NCBI GenBank assembly: GCA_028023455.1
Contig: JAQFVV010006208.1
Location: forward strand, 6,682,963-6,746,962
Source of the DNA: Epiperipatus broadwayi
Lineage: Eukaryota > Onychophora > Udeonychophora > Euonychophora > Peripatidae
Direction: 5' to 3'
Length of the DNA: 64,000 bases
Under the pieces are notes generated by a model. That model was given only the letters and a program-made list of their open reading frames with translations. It had not been told where the DNA came from and did no database searches. The translations under genes were made by a program, and so were the position numbers. Positions 1 to 12,322 of the stretch are shown piece by piece. Position 1 is the stretch's first letter. Each line of letters starts with the position of its first letter.

Positions 1-54
1 TAATTATATATATATATTTTAAATACAAGTATATTTTATATATCTGGAGTCTAG

Positions 55-268
55 ATGTAATATAGGGGATTTGAACACAGACATCCAAGCTTCCTTCAGC
101 CATCCATTTTATCTCATGCAACTGATACCCATGACCATATACATGAAAAATATAAATGATTTCTAATATACATATTTTGTGGTCATGTGTATCGGTTGTA
201 CGAGATAGAGTGGATGTCTGAAGGGAATTTGAAAGAAAGTCTGTGTTCAAATCCCTTATATTATATAT
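55..268. repeat. foldback element, family H arms
   Basis: Two arms of roughly 90 bp (about 62-150 and 178-262) are inverted copies of each other. They share the gggatttgaac/gttcaaatccc ends and the tatctcatgcaactgatac segment seen in the family H elements at 13.1, 38.8, 45.4 and 51.2 kb. The central ribozyme of that family is missing here, so this is a deleted copy. Confidence 0.65.
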
Positions 269-762
269 ATAATATTTCCATAGTATTATTTCCAGAAGCT
301 TCCATGTAATAAAACTACAATAGCTAAATAGGTGACATTTTAGGACAATAACAAGTACTTTCATCAGAGCTTCTTCTTTCTCAAACCATAAGAATATTTA
401 TAGATAGATTTCAATATAGATCTAGGATCAAAGATTACCAAACAATAAAGATTAGAAAAATGAACTAATCATAAAAAAAATTATTTATAGAAAACATTTC
501 ATATTGCATAAAAATATTTAAAAGTGTTAATGCTAATTATAGCAATTTAAAAATCTTTCCTAAGTATAGTCTTTATATTCAAATATATTAAAAAATTCTG
601 GAGATAGATCTTCATTTTTTGATAAATAATACAATGTAGTATTATTTCCTTCCACTTCTCCTTCTTATTTGCATTGCTGAATTATATATAATATAATACA
701 CCATATACACCTTAATTGACACTTTACAATGCACTTTAACATATGATTTATTTTATCTCCTC

Positions 763-803
763 TTGACTACAGTTTCAACTGCCCAGCAGTCATCATCAGA
801 GAA
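763..803 (-). ncRNA. hammerhead ribozyme (family B)
   Basis: Read on the minus strand: CTGATGA (793-799), a stem II of GACTG paired with CAGTT around a CTGGG loop, GAAA (773-776), then CUGUA with GUA (768-770) as the NUH cleavage triplet. All invariant core positions are present. Stem I is short (about 3 bp) and stem III is nearly absent, as in dimer-acting type I hammerheads of Penelope-like elements. Confidence 0.72.
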
Positions 804-828
804 AAAAGAGTCCTGAGGTTTTTTAAAA

Positions 829-868
829 GCTCTGATGATGACTGCTGGATAGTTGAAACTGTAGGCAA
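829..868 (+). ncRNA. hammerhead ribozyme (family B)
   Basis: Core CTGATGA (832-838), stem II GACTG/TAGTT with two wobble pairs, GAAA (855-858), cleavage triplet GTA (861-863). The GC-rich start of stem I (GCT with GGC) gives 3 pairs. It is the mirror partner of the minus-strand hammerhead at 763-803. Confidence 0.72.
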
Positions 869-2349
869 GAGGAGATAAAAAAATAAATCAAATGTTAAAG
901 TGCATTGTAGAGTGTCATGGTGTATTTGGTGTATTATATTAATGTAGTCTTATGTAAAAGCACTTAATAGTTTTGGAAAATTCTTTGGATTGGTTTTTTG
1001 ATAAATAATATCCTACATTGTTACTTAATTAAAGACAAAAATCACATTATCAAGTATATTTATATTCCTTTTTCTGATTTAGATATGTAACAAATATGTT
1101 TTCATTTTGAATTATCCACTATTTAGGCTAATAAAATATTTTTTTAATATATAAATATATATTTTTTCTATTATTGCAGTATATATTTAAAATTAAAAAA
1201 AACAGTTAGATAAATCAGCAGAATGCTTTGAACTAATTTAATAGAGCCACTTTCAGCAATAAAATTTATTATTGAAATTAGTATGACGCACATAGTCATG
1301 TGATTCTCAAAGCTGTATATTTTTTTAATATTAAAGTTGATAGAATGTGATTTAATTATAAATAAATGCATTTCTGGATTTTTAACCATGAAATATCTTT
1401 ATATAGCTGACCTGCAATTCAATGCATTTTAATGGGTTTTTCTTTCTTTCACATTCTTGCCATTTCCCCTGGAATTTCATCAACAAGCTGCCCCATTGAA
1501 CAGGCAGATAGTTAAAATCTTATTCTTCCATGGTTTTATAAACTAATCACTTAAACAATAAAATGTAATAAATTTTGTTACGACAGATCTAAAACATATC
1601 TGTTTTGGCAATGATAAAATTACAAGAACTCAAATTACAACGTCTTCTATTTATAAGATATCTTGATGATGTTATTGTTGTCACAACAACTGTTGAATAT
1701 TGCTCAAATTTGATTCGATGATGAGAAATTTGTTCAGGAAAATTTTGCTTCCAATTAATAAATGAAATGGAGATTTTAAAAAAATTGGATACAGTGAAAA
1801 TAAAATCCTGTTTTATAAGCTCAATATTATTCTTCCATTTTAAACCAAAATAAAGAATTCCTATTATAATTCTAATACATTTTAATGGATATAAATATTT
1901 TTATATTTGTTTTTAATAATAATTTTTTATATAACTAATTTATGAATAATATATATGAAACATAAAACATTTAATTTTATAATAGGTGTTGCTATGGTGA
2001 TTGTAATAACAGAAATTGAAATGTGTAATACTTAATAATAATATTGATTGTCTTCAAGTAATTTTTTATGATTCACTTAACTATTTCCAAAATCTATTTA
2101 TTTATTTACCTGTTTATATTTTTCTGTGAAATTGATTACAACAGATTTATAAATTGTTGCTAAATGTTAATAATAAATAAGAATGTTGTTTGAATAGTAT
2201 AGTTTCTATAGTTACCTGGTTAATATTAATACTTCAACACCTCTATTATCCATAGGTCAAGTGAAATAAAAATTAAAAAAAACCCAACAAACTTCTTTAT
2301 TTTATTTTTTTTTAATTACTGCACTAATCTAGTTATTTACAATAAAAAT

Positions 2350-2820
2350 ATAAATATAACTAATTAACTATTATATACAGTTTTTCAATTTGCAAAAGTA
2401 CTTTCGGTTAATTCCTTAACCCTCCTCAACTGCTATTAAATTCAATCAACTCAAATCCCATGAATCCAGAATTTTAACATTAGCAGCTTATCTCTTAATT
2501 ATATTCATTTTATTTCTATTTTTTAATATTGCCTCCTTAATTTTTCTTTTATTATGGTTTCTCTCTTCATGAAGATCTTAACACTTTCAAGAAGAGAGAA
2601 AACATAATAAAAGAAAAATTAAGGAGGCGATATTAATAAATAAAAATAAAATGAATGTAATTAATAGACAAGCTAGCTGCTAGCATTAAAATTCGGGATT
2701 CATGGGATTTGAATTTACGTTTGCTTCCATTATGTTTTTTGAATTTAATAACAGTTGAGGACATTTAAAAAATTAATCGAAAATACTTCTGCAGATTGAT
2801 GTATATAATCATTAATTACC
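2350..2820. repeat. long foldback repeat, about 220-bp arms
   Basis: The left arm (about 2366-2590) and right arm (2597-2816) are inverted copies meeting near 2593. Landmarks include gcctccttaatttttctttt and its complement, and the outer ends cagaagtactttc/gaaaatacttctg. I see no hammerhead core. Related pieces lie at 24.77-24.92 kb and 56.62-56.87 kb. Family unknown. Confidence 0.7.
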
Positions 2821-2901
2821 ATTATTTTTATTGTTGTATATATATATATATAACAAAATTACATTAATGGTATTTATTTATGTAATATTTTGGATTTCTA
2901 G

Positions 2902-3195
2902 GAGCACCAAGTGAACCTACCAATATAAGATTAGTTGAAGCAACTCCAGATTCAGTTACACTGGAGTGGGAAACTCCAGAAGATGATGGTGGAAGTCAGT
3001 TTTTAACTTACAATGTTGAAAAAAGATCTGTTGGTCGCAGAACATGGCAACATGCAGGATCAACTAAAGAAAATATATTTACAGTACCTAATCTGATTGA
3101 GGATTATGAGTATGAATTTAAAGTGTCTGCTGAAAATGAATACGGAATAAGTGATGAGATGGAAGTTGGACCAATAACAGCAACGTTTTCATTTG
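2902..3195 (+). CDS. Fn3 domain exon (A-type) of a titin/twitchin-family protein
   Basis: Exon of 294 nt (98 codons), frame from 2904, bounded by acceptor ttctag and donor gtaatt, both phase 1. The translation is one complete fibronectin type III domain. It opens APSEPTNIRLVEATPDSVTL, has the conserved strand-B Trp in LEWETPEDDGGSQ and the strand-C VEKRSVGRRTW, the NLIEDYEYEFKVSAENEYG segment with the family's Tyr and Asn, and ends VGPITATFSFG. Fn3 modules in this family form the elastic or thick-filament-binding rod of giant sarcomeric kinases. It is the first module of the Fn3(A)-Fn3(B)-linker-Ig super-repeat and closely resembles the exons at 33.9 and 55.0 kb. The exact orthologue (projectin, twitchin or another titin-like gene) is not certain. 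Confidence 0.93.
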
Positions 3196-3599
3196 GTAAT
3201 TTTTAAATTATTATATACTAATAGTTAGAAAGTGGACATTTTAGATCATATTTACATTTATTAATTTTTTAAAATAATTCTTAATGACTGTTAAGAGTTT
3301 TTTGCAATTATTTAAGTGATTTCTTACTTTTTTTTATTTAATGCTCCTTAGATCATTAATTGTTCGTTTACTTTATTCAGTAATTGGGATTCCACTTATA
3401 ATATGATTATATATTTCAAATTGTTATTTTCATCGTAAAGGCATATGGGTTGTCATTATGTTTTGGATTTATAAATTATAAAAGGTATTTTATTTTATAA
3501 ATATTTTATTATGATTTTCAAATCATAGATATAAAATATTATTAAAATCTGAAGATTACATTGCTACACAGTGACATAATGAAAGTTAATTTTGAAATA

Positions 3600-4035
3600 T
3601 TATAACTTTATCTTTCTTATTGCATTGCCAAATCTGTATAATATTAATACCATCTATATTTTTTATTACTTTTTACAATGCTTTTTTTACAACCCACTAA
3701 TGACGGTTTTGATTGCCCCAAAACTAGAACAAACATAATACAAATATATGAATACAAATATACATGAACATATAATTTTATACATATACAAGTATTCTAT
3801 CTTATAATCATTATTTATATACTCATACATATCTTTATATAGCCATCTATAAAATTATTACCTTTGTATAAATTATACATTTCACTTTTTTTTTATTCCA
3901 CATTTATCATTTAATACAAATAATAAATTAATTAAAAAGAGTAAAATATATAATATATACAAAGATAATAATTATATAGAGGGCTATATAAAGATGTATG
4001 TGGGTATATAAATAATGATTTTAAGATAGAACATA
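3600..4035. repeat. family F half-element plus inverted repeat
   Basis: 3605-3720 matches, inverted, the tail of family F elements: ttattgcattgccaaat, tacaatgctt and gattgcccca, as at 57.7 and 62.2 kb. It ends at the ribozyme stem II, with the core lost. 3785-3900 and 3930-4035 form a second inverted pair (tatgtatataaagata-like). Confidence 0.5.
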
Positions 4036-4239
4036 TATATACTGAACCGTGTTCGAATATGTGGATTCGAATCACCGGCCTCTTAGGCAGAGAAGAACAT
4101 ACTCGGAGAGTATGTATGCCCAAACGATAGCTATAAAGTATATAACTAGCGTTACATTTCCAGGACATAGCTTCTTCTCGGCTGTTGAGTTCAACACCAA
4201 GTTCAAAGCACTTTTTTTTGTTTGTGTATAAACACGGGC

Positions 4240-5215
4240 GCCAGCTGCTTATTCTAAAAGAATACTAAAAGAATAGACAATGCACGTTGAATAGTGGCCA
4301 CTAACTCAACGCCTAAATCCACGACTAGCTCAGTTGTTTGTAATCACTAATAGATTATACTTAATTAGTGGTTAAAAGACTTGATAAAAGGGAATTGATA
4401 AAAAGAATTGTAAAAGAATTGATAAAAAGAATTGACCGACAAATAAAGTTTAATTTTAAAGATAATTTATTAACTAACATTTATTTACTAAATTTAAACA
4501 TTTTTATAATTCTAATAAAACACACGCATATTTTTAATTAACATTTCTAAATAGTCTAAATATTCCTATAGATTCAATAACAGAACACTCTAATTTAACT
4601 AATAAATATTGATATAATGATCACGCACATATTAACTCATGCACACACATAATAATGATAATAAAGGACTACATAGCATTTGAAATTTAATCACACACAT
4701 ATCAATAGTTCATTTATGTATGATATCGAGTTCATATAATTAGACTCTTGAAAGATTCGTACGAATTAATGCAATGCAATGGCTATTACAGTATAAATGA
4801 AAATAAGCAAATGTTTTTACCTAGGCTTTTTTGAATGTTGACGTAGAATTTTGTTCTTTGGAGGCTGCTTTCGGTGAGGATATTTTTATTATAAATGCTT
4901 ACCAGCCGGCTGGGACGTTTCCTTGCTGAGTTTCCTGATTTTCACGATTATTGCTATCAGCGACAAATAGATACTGACGGAGATTTTCTAAGATGTTACG
5001 CTGACATTATTTCACGGGCAGATCTGCTGTTTTCTCGGACATCTGGGCTGGAGGTGAACATGCGTTCCAAAATATTCTCAGCACTGCATTTTGTTTCTTA
5101 ACTGACTCAATTAATTTCCGAACTGCACTCTCTCAATAACTTTGTGAACTGATTGTCTCAACTCAATTAATTTGTGGAACTGATTGTCCGATAAAATATT
5201 CAGTATTTATACCAA
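4240..5215 (-). mobile_element. LTR-like remnant
   Basis: A less AT-rich island with LTR-like character: long A/T-rich block with aaacacacgcat and acgcacatatt motifs, then a GC-richer part (ccagccggctggg, ggcagatctgctg) with repeated actgactcaatt. A minus-strand gag remnant lies just beyond it at 5.9-6.85 kb, so this could be the other end of the same internally deleted element. Direct LTR pairing was not demonstrated. Confidence 0.35.
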
Positions 5216-5929
5216 TGAAGTGTTTTCTTTTCAATATCGTCCGGCAAAGATCTGTTGTCAAATTCCTTATCAATTAATCCTTTGATAAACGTGTTTTGGA
5301 AGATTGCTTAATTAGTAATAGCCATGCAGAGATGTTGTTTTATATTTTAATTAATAACCATTGCCGTGTTTTTTAATAATAATCTTCTTTAACTTTATAA
5401 TAACATTTATTCTATTGTTGACAATCGCACATATATACGCACATATATTTTTAATACAATTTACTATTTAGTTTTAACATTATTTTTCTTTAATTAAACT
5501 TGAATGAAAAGAGATTTGTATATTTTAACCTTTTAAATTATATTTTTACGAATACTAATAAAAACTATTTATTTCCTTTTGTAAACCTTTAGTTTCATTT
5601 CTCAAACCAAGACTCCCCCTCCCCCCTTTTGATTAATTAATTGTAGCTTTTTTTATTTCAAAAACTAACGCTAGAAAACTATTTAATTCTTATCTTTTCG
5701 AAAACAAGCTGCAATAAACTCAACATTTAATTTTATGTTTCTCTTTAACGAAAGATTGTTTTAATAATATAATTTTAGATAAAATTATATGTGCCTATAT
5801 CAATATAGGTACAATACATATATAAAATGTAAAATTATATGTTCACCACTCCAATGTGTCTTTCTCCCTTGCACCCATACTTTCAGTTCTCAGTTTATTC
5901 ATCAATTCCATACTTAATGTGACTCAGTC

Positions 5930-6850
5930 TTTCTGAGATATTACTGATACACCTGCCTCACTGATTTTCCATGCATTTTTACTATTATTTTCTAACAATT
6001 ATCAGTCTCTGCTTTATGGATTTCAGTGAGCTGTTCAGATTTTCTCATTTTGTTTCTCAGGAAATGAGTTTAGCAGACTTTCGCTGGGTGGCCCCACCTT
6101 TCCACATTGTTACATCTTGCGTTTTTACTGCTGCACTTACGTGAAAGGTGACCAGCCTTACCACAGTGAAAACATACCCAATTTTGGTTTTTCATTTTTC
6201 TCTTTTCTGCTCGATTTTAGGATTGACGTTTGATTTGAGCTACTTGCATTTGACTGTTGAAATTCTTTGGCATTATTGGTTACTAACACATGTGAGTAAT
6301 TCTATTTGTTGATTGTTTCTGTATAAGTTACTCAGGCATGGGCAACAATTGCTGACAGAGTCTGTCAACACTCATCCCCTATAAGAATTGTTCCAGTAAG
6401 ACCTCATCTAAATATTGCCATACGCACAGTTTCTAGCCAAGTCTCTTAATGCCCTATCAAAAGCTCTATAACCTTCCCCCTTCATTTGGTATCTATTAGT
6501 AAGTGTAGATTGGCTATATGTTTTGATGGTTCAGGACTAAGATGGTTGTTTAGTCACTTAATAACTTTGGCCTGGGATAGACTTTCAGGGTCCTCAGGTT
6601 CACATGATCGATTTGTGACTTCAGTTTGTCTCGGAGCCCCAATACCTTATTGACTATGAAATATTTAGTAATACAAGTTGTATATATGGGCCACTCAGTC
6701 AGGAAGCTACCATCATTATCTCTATGCTTAACTGTGCAGTTGCCATATTCCTTATCTCTATCAATTCTTTAGTGCTTATTATTAGCTTTCTGCTCCATGC
6801 TTTCACACCTCAATACATTCAGTGCTTTTCAATTGCTTGTCTCACTGTGC
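5930..6850 (-). pseudogene. Gypsy-like gag remnant with CCHC knuckle
   Basis: On the minus strand a broken gag reading frame is visible. Around 6130-6180 it encodes CFHCGKAGHLSRKC, a CX2CX4HX4C zinc knuckle of retroelement nucleocapsid type that binds RNA. Around 6420-6510 it encodes TNRYQMKGEGYRAFDRALRD, which aligns with the gag fragment at 43.7-43.9 kb. Stops and frame breaks show it is dead. No protease or reverse transcriptase follows, so pol is deleted. Confidence 0.6.
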
Positions 6851-7539
6851 CAAGTTGATTTTTTTTTCAATTCACTGTCCGACTGCACCAAGATGTGCTA
6901 TATATCGATTATTAATCTAGCATAATAAAAATGAAGCACATGGGCATGTTTAGTTATTTCTGAATTAATAATGTTAAGCACTATATAATTCGAATTGGTA
7001 GAATATATATACACTTATGTACATATGGCAATTTGATATACATAATTATAATACATTAGATTACAAGTGAAAACATTTAGTGCAATATTAACTAGGTACA
7101 ATTAGAACCCTAAGACAGAAAAAATAATAATTACTATGCTGTGTTCTAAATAAACGCACTGATGTGCATTTAGAATGCAGTATAGTAATTATGAAGGATT
7201 AGTGAATTAAATTTAATTATTACAAAAAATAATAATGTAGATCGGGGTGGTCTCTCCTCTTTCTTCACCTCCAGTCAAGGTTGAAATCCATTAAGCTTCT
7301 GGATGTATGTGACATCAAAAGAAGACACAGGCTAATTAGCTAACAAGTATTTATAGTACACACACTGCTCTTAGAGAAAACTCTACTCTTCCATTATTGG
7401 TCAGTTCATAATTGCCTGTTCAATCCATTTCTGTTTATTTGTCTTCTTTAACATTTCATTTTATATTTCAGCGTACACACACACAACAATTTACAAATCT
7501 AAAGAACCCTGGTTCTATTTTCATATTGGTACTGTCACT

Positions 7540-7725
7540 GATTAGACCATTAAAATCTGAAGTAAAGAGGGGAAAATAATACTATTCAAAACATTGTGTT
7601 CTTTATTAATTTATGTACTATTATTAACAATAGAATGTATTTGAAAACTTTAAATAAAGTTTGAATTTTTCTTAAAGTCGTTTGACAATCAATACAAGAT
7701 GATGAAAATAGTCCATCAGATAATT
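7540..7725 (+). repeat. degraded family C ribozyme-SINE remnant
   Basis: Shows the order seen in the family C copy at 53.7 kb: ctgaagtaaagaggggaaaataatac (a decayed hammerhead), then taacaatagaatgtatttg, tttaaataaagtt and a gatgatgaaaatagtcc tail. The core is broken, with GAAA changed to CAAAA. The tRNA-like head is missing. Confidence 0.5.
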
Positions 7726-7794
7726 ACAAGTAAACTGCTTCACCACAAATTTTCAGACAAACTTTAGATATATTTGAAACTTATTAAATAAATA

Positions 7795-8270
7795 AATACA
7801 TGTGTGGTATTTATATTGTAAGCTAGATATAATTAGAGGGGAGTTGAACCCAGACTTTTAAACAACCTTTAGTCCCAACTCTTCAGCCATCATTAAGTTC
7901 AAAGCCCTTGTTTACCAATTTTTGTTGTGTCATTCCCATGTTGTTCATAAGTCAATCTGAGCTCTCATATGTAGGCCCTTAAGCCCATTTAAATACACAG
8001 TAGACAGATAAGCAAAATATAGGATGAATATGTAGTAATTAAATACACGTGTAGTATTTATATTTTAAGCTAGATGTAATTAGAGGGTATTTGAACCCAG
8101 ACTTTCAAGCTTCTTTTAGTGGTCAACATGAGTGTGACACAACAAAAATTGGCAAACAAGGGCTTTGAACACACCATCATCAGATTTTCAACAATGACCG
8201 AAGAGTTGGGATTAAAGCGAGCTTGAAAGTCTGATTTCAAATTTCCACTAATTAAAACTTGTTAATAAGC
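7795..8270. repeat. foldback element around cttgtttaccaatttttgttg
   Basis: Left part (7800-7945) and right part (8045-8255) share aactagagg/gaacccagacttt ends and inverted inner segments, for example ccaatttttgttgtgtc with gacacaacaaaaattgg. It shares the attttcaa/ggacg-type block with the 51.45-51.68 kb foldback. No hammerhead core seen. Confidence 0.55.
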
Positions 8271-8768
8271 GTTAAAAACATGTAAAAAACTACTGCAATA
8301 TTTAAATAAGGTTAATTTATATGACAATTGTTTAACATAGGACAACAGTGGTAAGAATAGCAATGTAAGTTTCAATAATAATTAGGCTACGAAAGCTAAC
8401 AATCTGGAGATTATCTACATATCTTCTATATCTTTATGGGATATAAAGCCATTAATGATATGAATATTATTTTTTATTTTTTTCAGGGAAATATAGAGAC
8501 TAGAAGATTTTTTTTTACCTTTATCCATATTATTAATTAATTTTACAAAAGTAATCATGATGAAAATGACTTGAGATAATAATAAAATGATCTGAAGATA
8601 TTGAAAATTACTAATCAAAGCAAACATCATGGTAATGGATAAATCTAACAGAAAGGGATAATCAAATGTTCTAGCAAATGAGAAATCTAAAATTTTGAAG
8701 AGATACATTTATGAAGATTAACTAATTGTAAAAGAGTTCATTTATTATTACAAAAAATAATAAAAAAA

Positions 8769-9463
8769 GATAATTATATATTAATCCGGCGAATTAAACA
8801 CATTTACGACCTTCCAAAAATGGAAATGATAATTATATATTAGTCCGGCAAATTAAACACATTTATGATCTTCCAAAAAGGAAATGATAATTATATATTA
8901 GTCTGGCATATTAAACACATTTAAGATCTTCCAAAAAGGAAATGATAATTATATATCAGTCCGGCGAATTAAACACATTTATGATCTTCCAAATTAAATG
9001 ATAATTATATATTAGTCCGGCATATTAAACACATTTAAGATCTTCCAAAAAGGAAATGATAATTATATCTCAGTCCGGCGAATTAAACACATTCACGATC
9101 TTCCAAAAAGGAAATGATAATTATATATTAGTCCGGCGAATTAAACACATTTATGATCTTCCAAAAAGTAAATGATAATTATATATTAGTCCGGCATATT
9201 AAACACATTTAAGATCTTCCAAAAAGGAAATGATAATTATATATCAGTCCGGCGAATTAAACACATTCACGATCTTCCAAAAAGGAAATGATAATATATA
9301 TTAGTCCGGCGAATTAAACACATTTATGATCTTCCAAAAAGTAAATGATAATTATATATTAGTCCGGCATATTAAACACATTTAAGATCTTCCAAAAAGG
9401 AAATGATAATTATATATCAGTCCGGCGAATTAAACACATTCACGATCTTCCAAAAAGGAAATG
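8769..9463 (+). repeat. 58-bp minisatellite, 12 copies, with trimeric higher-order repeat
   Basis: Twelve tandem units start at about 8769, 8828, 8886, 8944, 9000, 9058, 9116, 9174, 9232, 9290, 9347 and 9405. Each contains gataattatata, agtccggc, ttaaacacatt and gatcttccaaaaa. Units fall into three variants (agtccggcgaa with tttatg; agtccggcata with tttaag; cagtccggcgaa with ttcacg) that recur in order from about 9058, giving a 174-bp higher-order period. A single inverted piece (gccggactaatacat) lies at about 9961. Confidence 0.9.
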
Positions 9464-11100
9464 AATTAATTCCGTAAGTGATTATTAGATAATAATTCAG
9501 TGAAGTGAAAGTTATTAGTCAAAATGTTGGTTTAGCTGTTAATTTTATGGCAAACATTGATGGTGTTTCCTTCAGGGTTATTGATAGAGTAATGTGGTTC
9601 GAGGTAAGAAAGTTTAGTCCAGATCAGTGATACTAAGAAACAACTTTTTGTAAATGGTCAGAATTTCATAATTAAATATATGTATTTTATGTTTTTTTTG
9701 GTTCGGTTACCATTTATAATAAATTTAGATGGTTAAAAGTTTACCTGTTGGAAAATCATTTCTCGCAAAAAACATAAATGTGTCTGTTTCTATTTCCACT
9801 TTAATAAAGTTATAGATGGCCATTTTTCAAAATAAAAAATCTTTATAAGTTTAGATAGTGGAAGATAATTTCTCCCAAAAAACGTAAATGCATGTTAGTA
9901 AACATTTGTATAATTTCCAGTAAATAAAGCTATAGGTTGTCATTTTTCAGAATAAATCTTGCCGGACTAATACATAAGTACCAAAAAAATTGATGTATTG
10001 TTTAATAAAAGTAACTAAAATTCACTTCTAAAACAAGTTTGGAAAAATATAAATACTATTTATCACAGTATTTAATAAATTGTCAGTATTATTTTGATAT
10101 CATCAAATCTGCATTGTTTTCTTTCAATTATATGAATTGGTATCTCCAGAATGATCTATTATGTGTTTGATTTTTCAGATTTTCTAAGGCTCATTCGTTG
10201 TTATGTTAATGGAACCTATCTAGTTGCTGCTTAACTTCTTCTTTCACCAACAAATGTTCCAAGCTCATGAAATGACCAAAATAAAACAATTTTAACCTGG
10301 TTATTTGTGCTTCAAATAAGAATTTAAGTCTAATCTTTTCAAATATCTACTTGTGATTACAGTCCTTAAAATTTTCAAAAGTCTTCATCAGTATGACAGT
10401 TCAAAATCGTCAGTAAATGTCCAATGTTTACATCCATGGAGAATCATAGTAAATGTCATAGCTTAAAAAAATTCTGATCTTCATTTTTGAAGATTTTTCC
10501 TACATTTAAACATTTTTTGCGGATTTTTTTATCGAAAGTCTTTTTAATATTAGATTATGACGAATATCTTTATGCTGAATTCTTTATTACTGATAAATTC
10601 TTCAAAGAAGTAATAGAAGAAACCACTTCTATATCTTCCTTATTAATTTTGAATTATCTTTTAACTATTTCATATTTGAATGTAATTTCACCTTTTTACT
10701 TTTTTGTTAATGAAGAATCTTGGAGGTTTCTTCTCTCGTTTCAATTTTAAATGTCATTTTTTCAATTCTATAAGTTTATTGATATTTTTTCAACCAATCA
10801 TGCATTTACGCTTTTATCAAATTTCCTCCATATAGTAATATTTTTTTTTGAAGAATTAAAAGGAAGCAGCATTCTTCGGCAATAATAGAAAAATTCATGA
10901 ATATGCTATTCCTGTGATTGTGAAGCATAAAAGGATGTAGTCGAAAGGAACAAAATATAATTGAAAGTTGAACATATATATTCATGATTTATACTGAATT
11001 GGAAATTAATATTAATAAAACGTAAGAATTCCTAGTTTTTTTTTAAAATTAAGAGATATAAATATATAATAAATTGAAAGCTATTTTAAATATTTTTTAG

Positions 11101-11403
11101 TTCCTCCGACAGCTACTTCAACTCCTATTGTAACTCAGGTTACCAAAGATTCAGCAATCATCAAATGGGAATCTCCTAAAAGTGATGGCGGTAGTCCAAT
11201 CACTGGATATTATGTTGAAAGACGTAGTGGAAGTAGTCCACGTTGGATAAGGGTTACCAAAGAAAAAATAACAACATCATCGTATGAAGTAATGGATTTA
11301 ATAGAAGGAGAAGATTACGAATTCCGAATTATTCCTGAAAATAGAGCAGGAGAAGGTCAACCTAGTAATGCAACTGTTACTATTTGTGCGGAAGATAAAA
11401 TCG
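11101..11403 (+). CDS. Fn3 domain exon (B-type) of a titin/twitchin-family protein
   Basis: Exon of 303 nt (101 codons), frame from 11103, acceptor ttttag, donor gtaaga, both phase 1. It encodes a complete Fn3 domain: PPTATSTPIVTQVTKDSAII, then KWESPKSDGGSPITGYYVER with the core Trp and the DGG-x-PITGY motif typical of A-band titin and twitchin Fn3 modules. RSGSSPRWIRVTKEKI follows, then LIEGEDYEFRIIPENRAGEG. It matches the B-type exons at 38.2 and 60.5 kb in length and sequence. It follows the A-type Fn3 exon after a 7.9-kb intron and precedes a linker exon. Confidence 0.93.
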
Positions 11404-11459
11404 GTAAGATTTAATTCAAAAATTAATTATTTATTAATAATTAAATATTTATTACATAA

Positions 11460-11760
11460 AGACTAAACTCTCCATACAGTAGCGCCACTCAGAACAAGCC
11501 AGAGTAATCAATGGATGCAAAAAGGTCCGTGCATAAAATCCCTATTTAATGCCTACTCATCCAATATCCCCAGACTAGTTTTTAGTTTGTGGCTTTCGTC
11601 AGTGAGGAGCCTTGAATCTGACAGCACTGCACCTAGATCTAGAAACGAGTCCGGGGATATTAGATGAGTAGGCAATAGATAGGAATTTTATGCACAAACC
11701 TTCATGCATCCATTGATTGCTCTGACTTGCACTGAGTGGCGCTACTGTATGGAGAGGTTA
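11460..11760. mobile_element. foldback element family A, degraded ribozyme
   Basis: Arms of about 120 bp begin ctctccatacagtagcgcc and end ggcgctactgtatggagag. A minus-strand hammerhead relic (11577-11620) has CTGACGA intact, but GAAA has become AAAA and stem II is eroded. The right arm restarts at acgagtccgggg, close to the cleavage region. Confidence 0.7.
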
Positions 11761-12089
11761 ACCTCTGTGTAAACAGCTTGTGTAAGCATAAAGAATGGTG
11801 ATCATGTGATGTTTAGTGGTTTAATAAATATTTATCATAATATTTAAAGTATAGTGTTATATACATAATTAATAATCACACATCAGATCACATGTAATTA
11901 TACAAGCAAATTTCAGCACTGAAAGACATGATTTATATAATCTGGCTTATGGTTAATAATTACACATTTAATTTTTGCAATTATAATATTTAACAAGATG
12001 TATAAAAGGTGTAATTAGGATAGAAATTGCCATCTTTCACAGTCTGAGTTTTTTATTGTGAAGTTGATTTGGAATGATGTTAAATTATG

Positions 12090-12322
12090 ATTAAATACAA
12101 TTTATCCAAATCACTTCGAACACTCTTTAGTAAAACCCTTTATTTGCACATATATACATACACCTACATTTCGACTGTCCTGCAGTCTTTTTCAGATCTA
12201 TGATATAATGAACAAAATAAAATAAAATACATAACTATATAAATAATACCATATAAAATATGTACAAATAAAGGCTTTTGCTAAAAAGTGTTCAAAGTGG
12301 TTTGGATGAATTGTATTTATAT
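12090..12322. mobile_element. foldback element with damaged hammerhead (family B/G-like)
   Basis: Arms are inverted copies: aatacaatttatccaaa with its complement at the right end, and gaacactcttta with aaaagtgttc. On the minus strand at 12160-12198 there is a hammerhead relic: stem II GACTG/CAGTC and GAAA (12169-12172) are intact, but the core reads CTGAAAA (G8 to A), so it should be inactive. Confidence 0.6.

Larger units (their letters stand above)
686..945. mobile_element. foldback element family B with two head-to-head hammerheads
   Basis: Arms of about 110 bp (688-799 and 832-945) are inverted copies. Each arm begins at the centre with a hammerhead core, one per strand, and runs outward through tatctcctctt and gcactttaacat to tgtattatat-like ends. 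The 32-bp spacer separates the two CUGAUGA cores. No coding capacity, so it is non-autonomous. Confidence 0.75.
1..2901 (+). other. intron, 5' part outside window
   Basis: Non-coding stretch before the first visible exon; it ends in an acceptor (ttctag) at 2901. An Ig exon would be expected upstream by the super-repeat order, but none was found here, so it probably lies outside the window. It holds three foldback elements (about 55-268, 686-945 and 2350-2820). The rest, including 270-680 and 950-2340, is plain AT-rich sequence in which I see nothing recognisable. Confidence 0.7.
3196..11100 (+). other. intron between Fn3(A) and Fn3(B)
   Basis: Donor gtaatt at 3196, acceptor ttttag ending at 11100. 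Contains inverted repeats at 3.6-4.0 kb, a decayed minus-strand LTR element (about 4.24-6.85 kb), a degraded ribozyme-SINE remnant (about 7.54-7.72 kb), a foldback at 7.8-8.27 kb and the 58-bp minisatellite at 8.77-9.46 kb. In 9.5-11.1 kb I see only AT-rich unique-looking sequence. The short reading frames there show no family features. Confidence 0.8.

Noticed and set aside
4049-4231. 60-residue frame beginning MFEYVDSNHRPL
   Set aside because: Lies at the edge of repeat/LTR-like sequence and has no family features; the ggattcgaatc word resembles a tRNA B box but no tRNA fold was found.
8769-9463. CRISPR-like regular spacing
   Set aside because: The whole 58-bp unit repeats, with no unique spacers, in a eukaryotic intron; it is a minisatellite.
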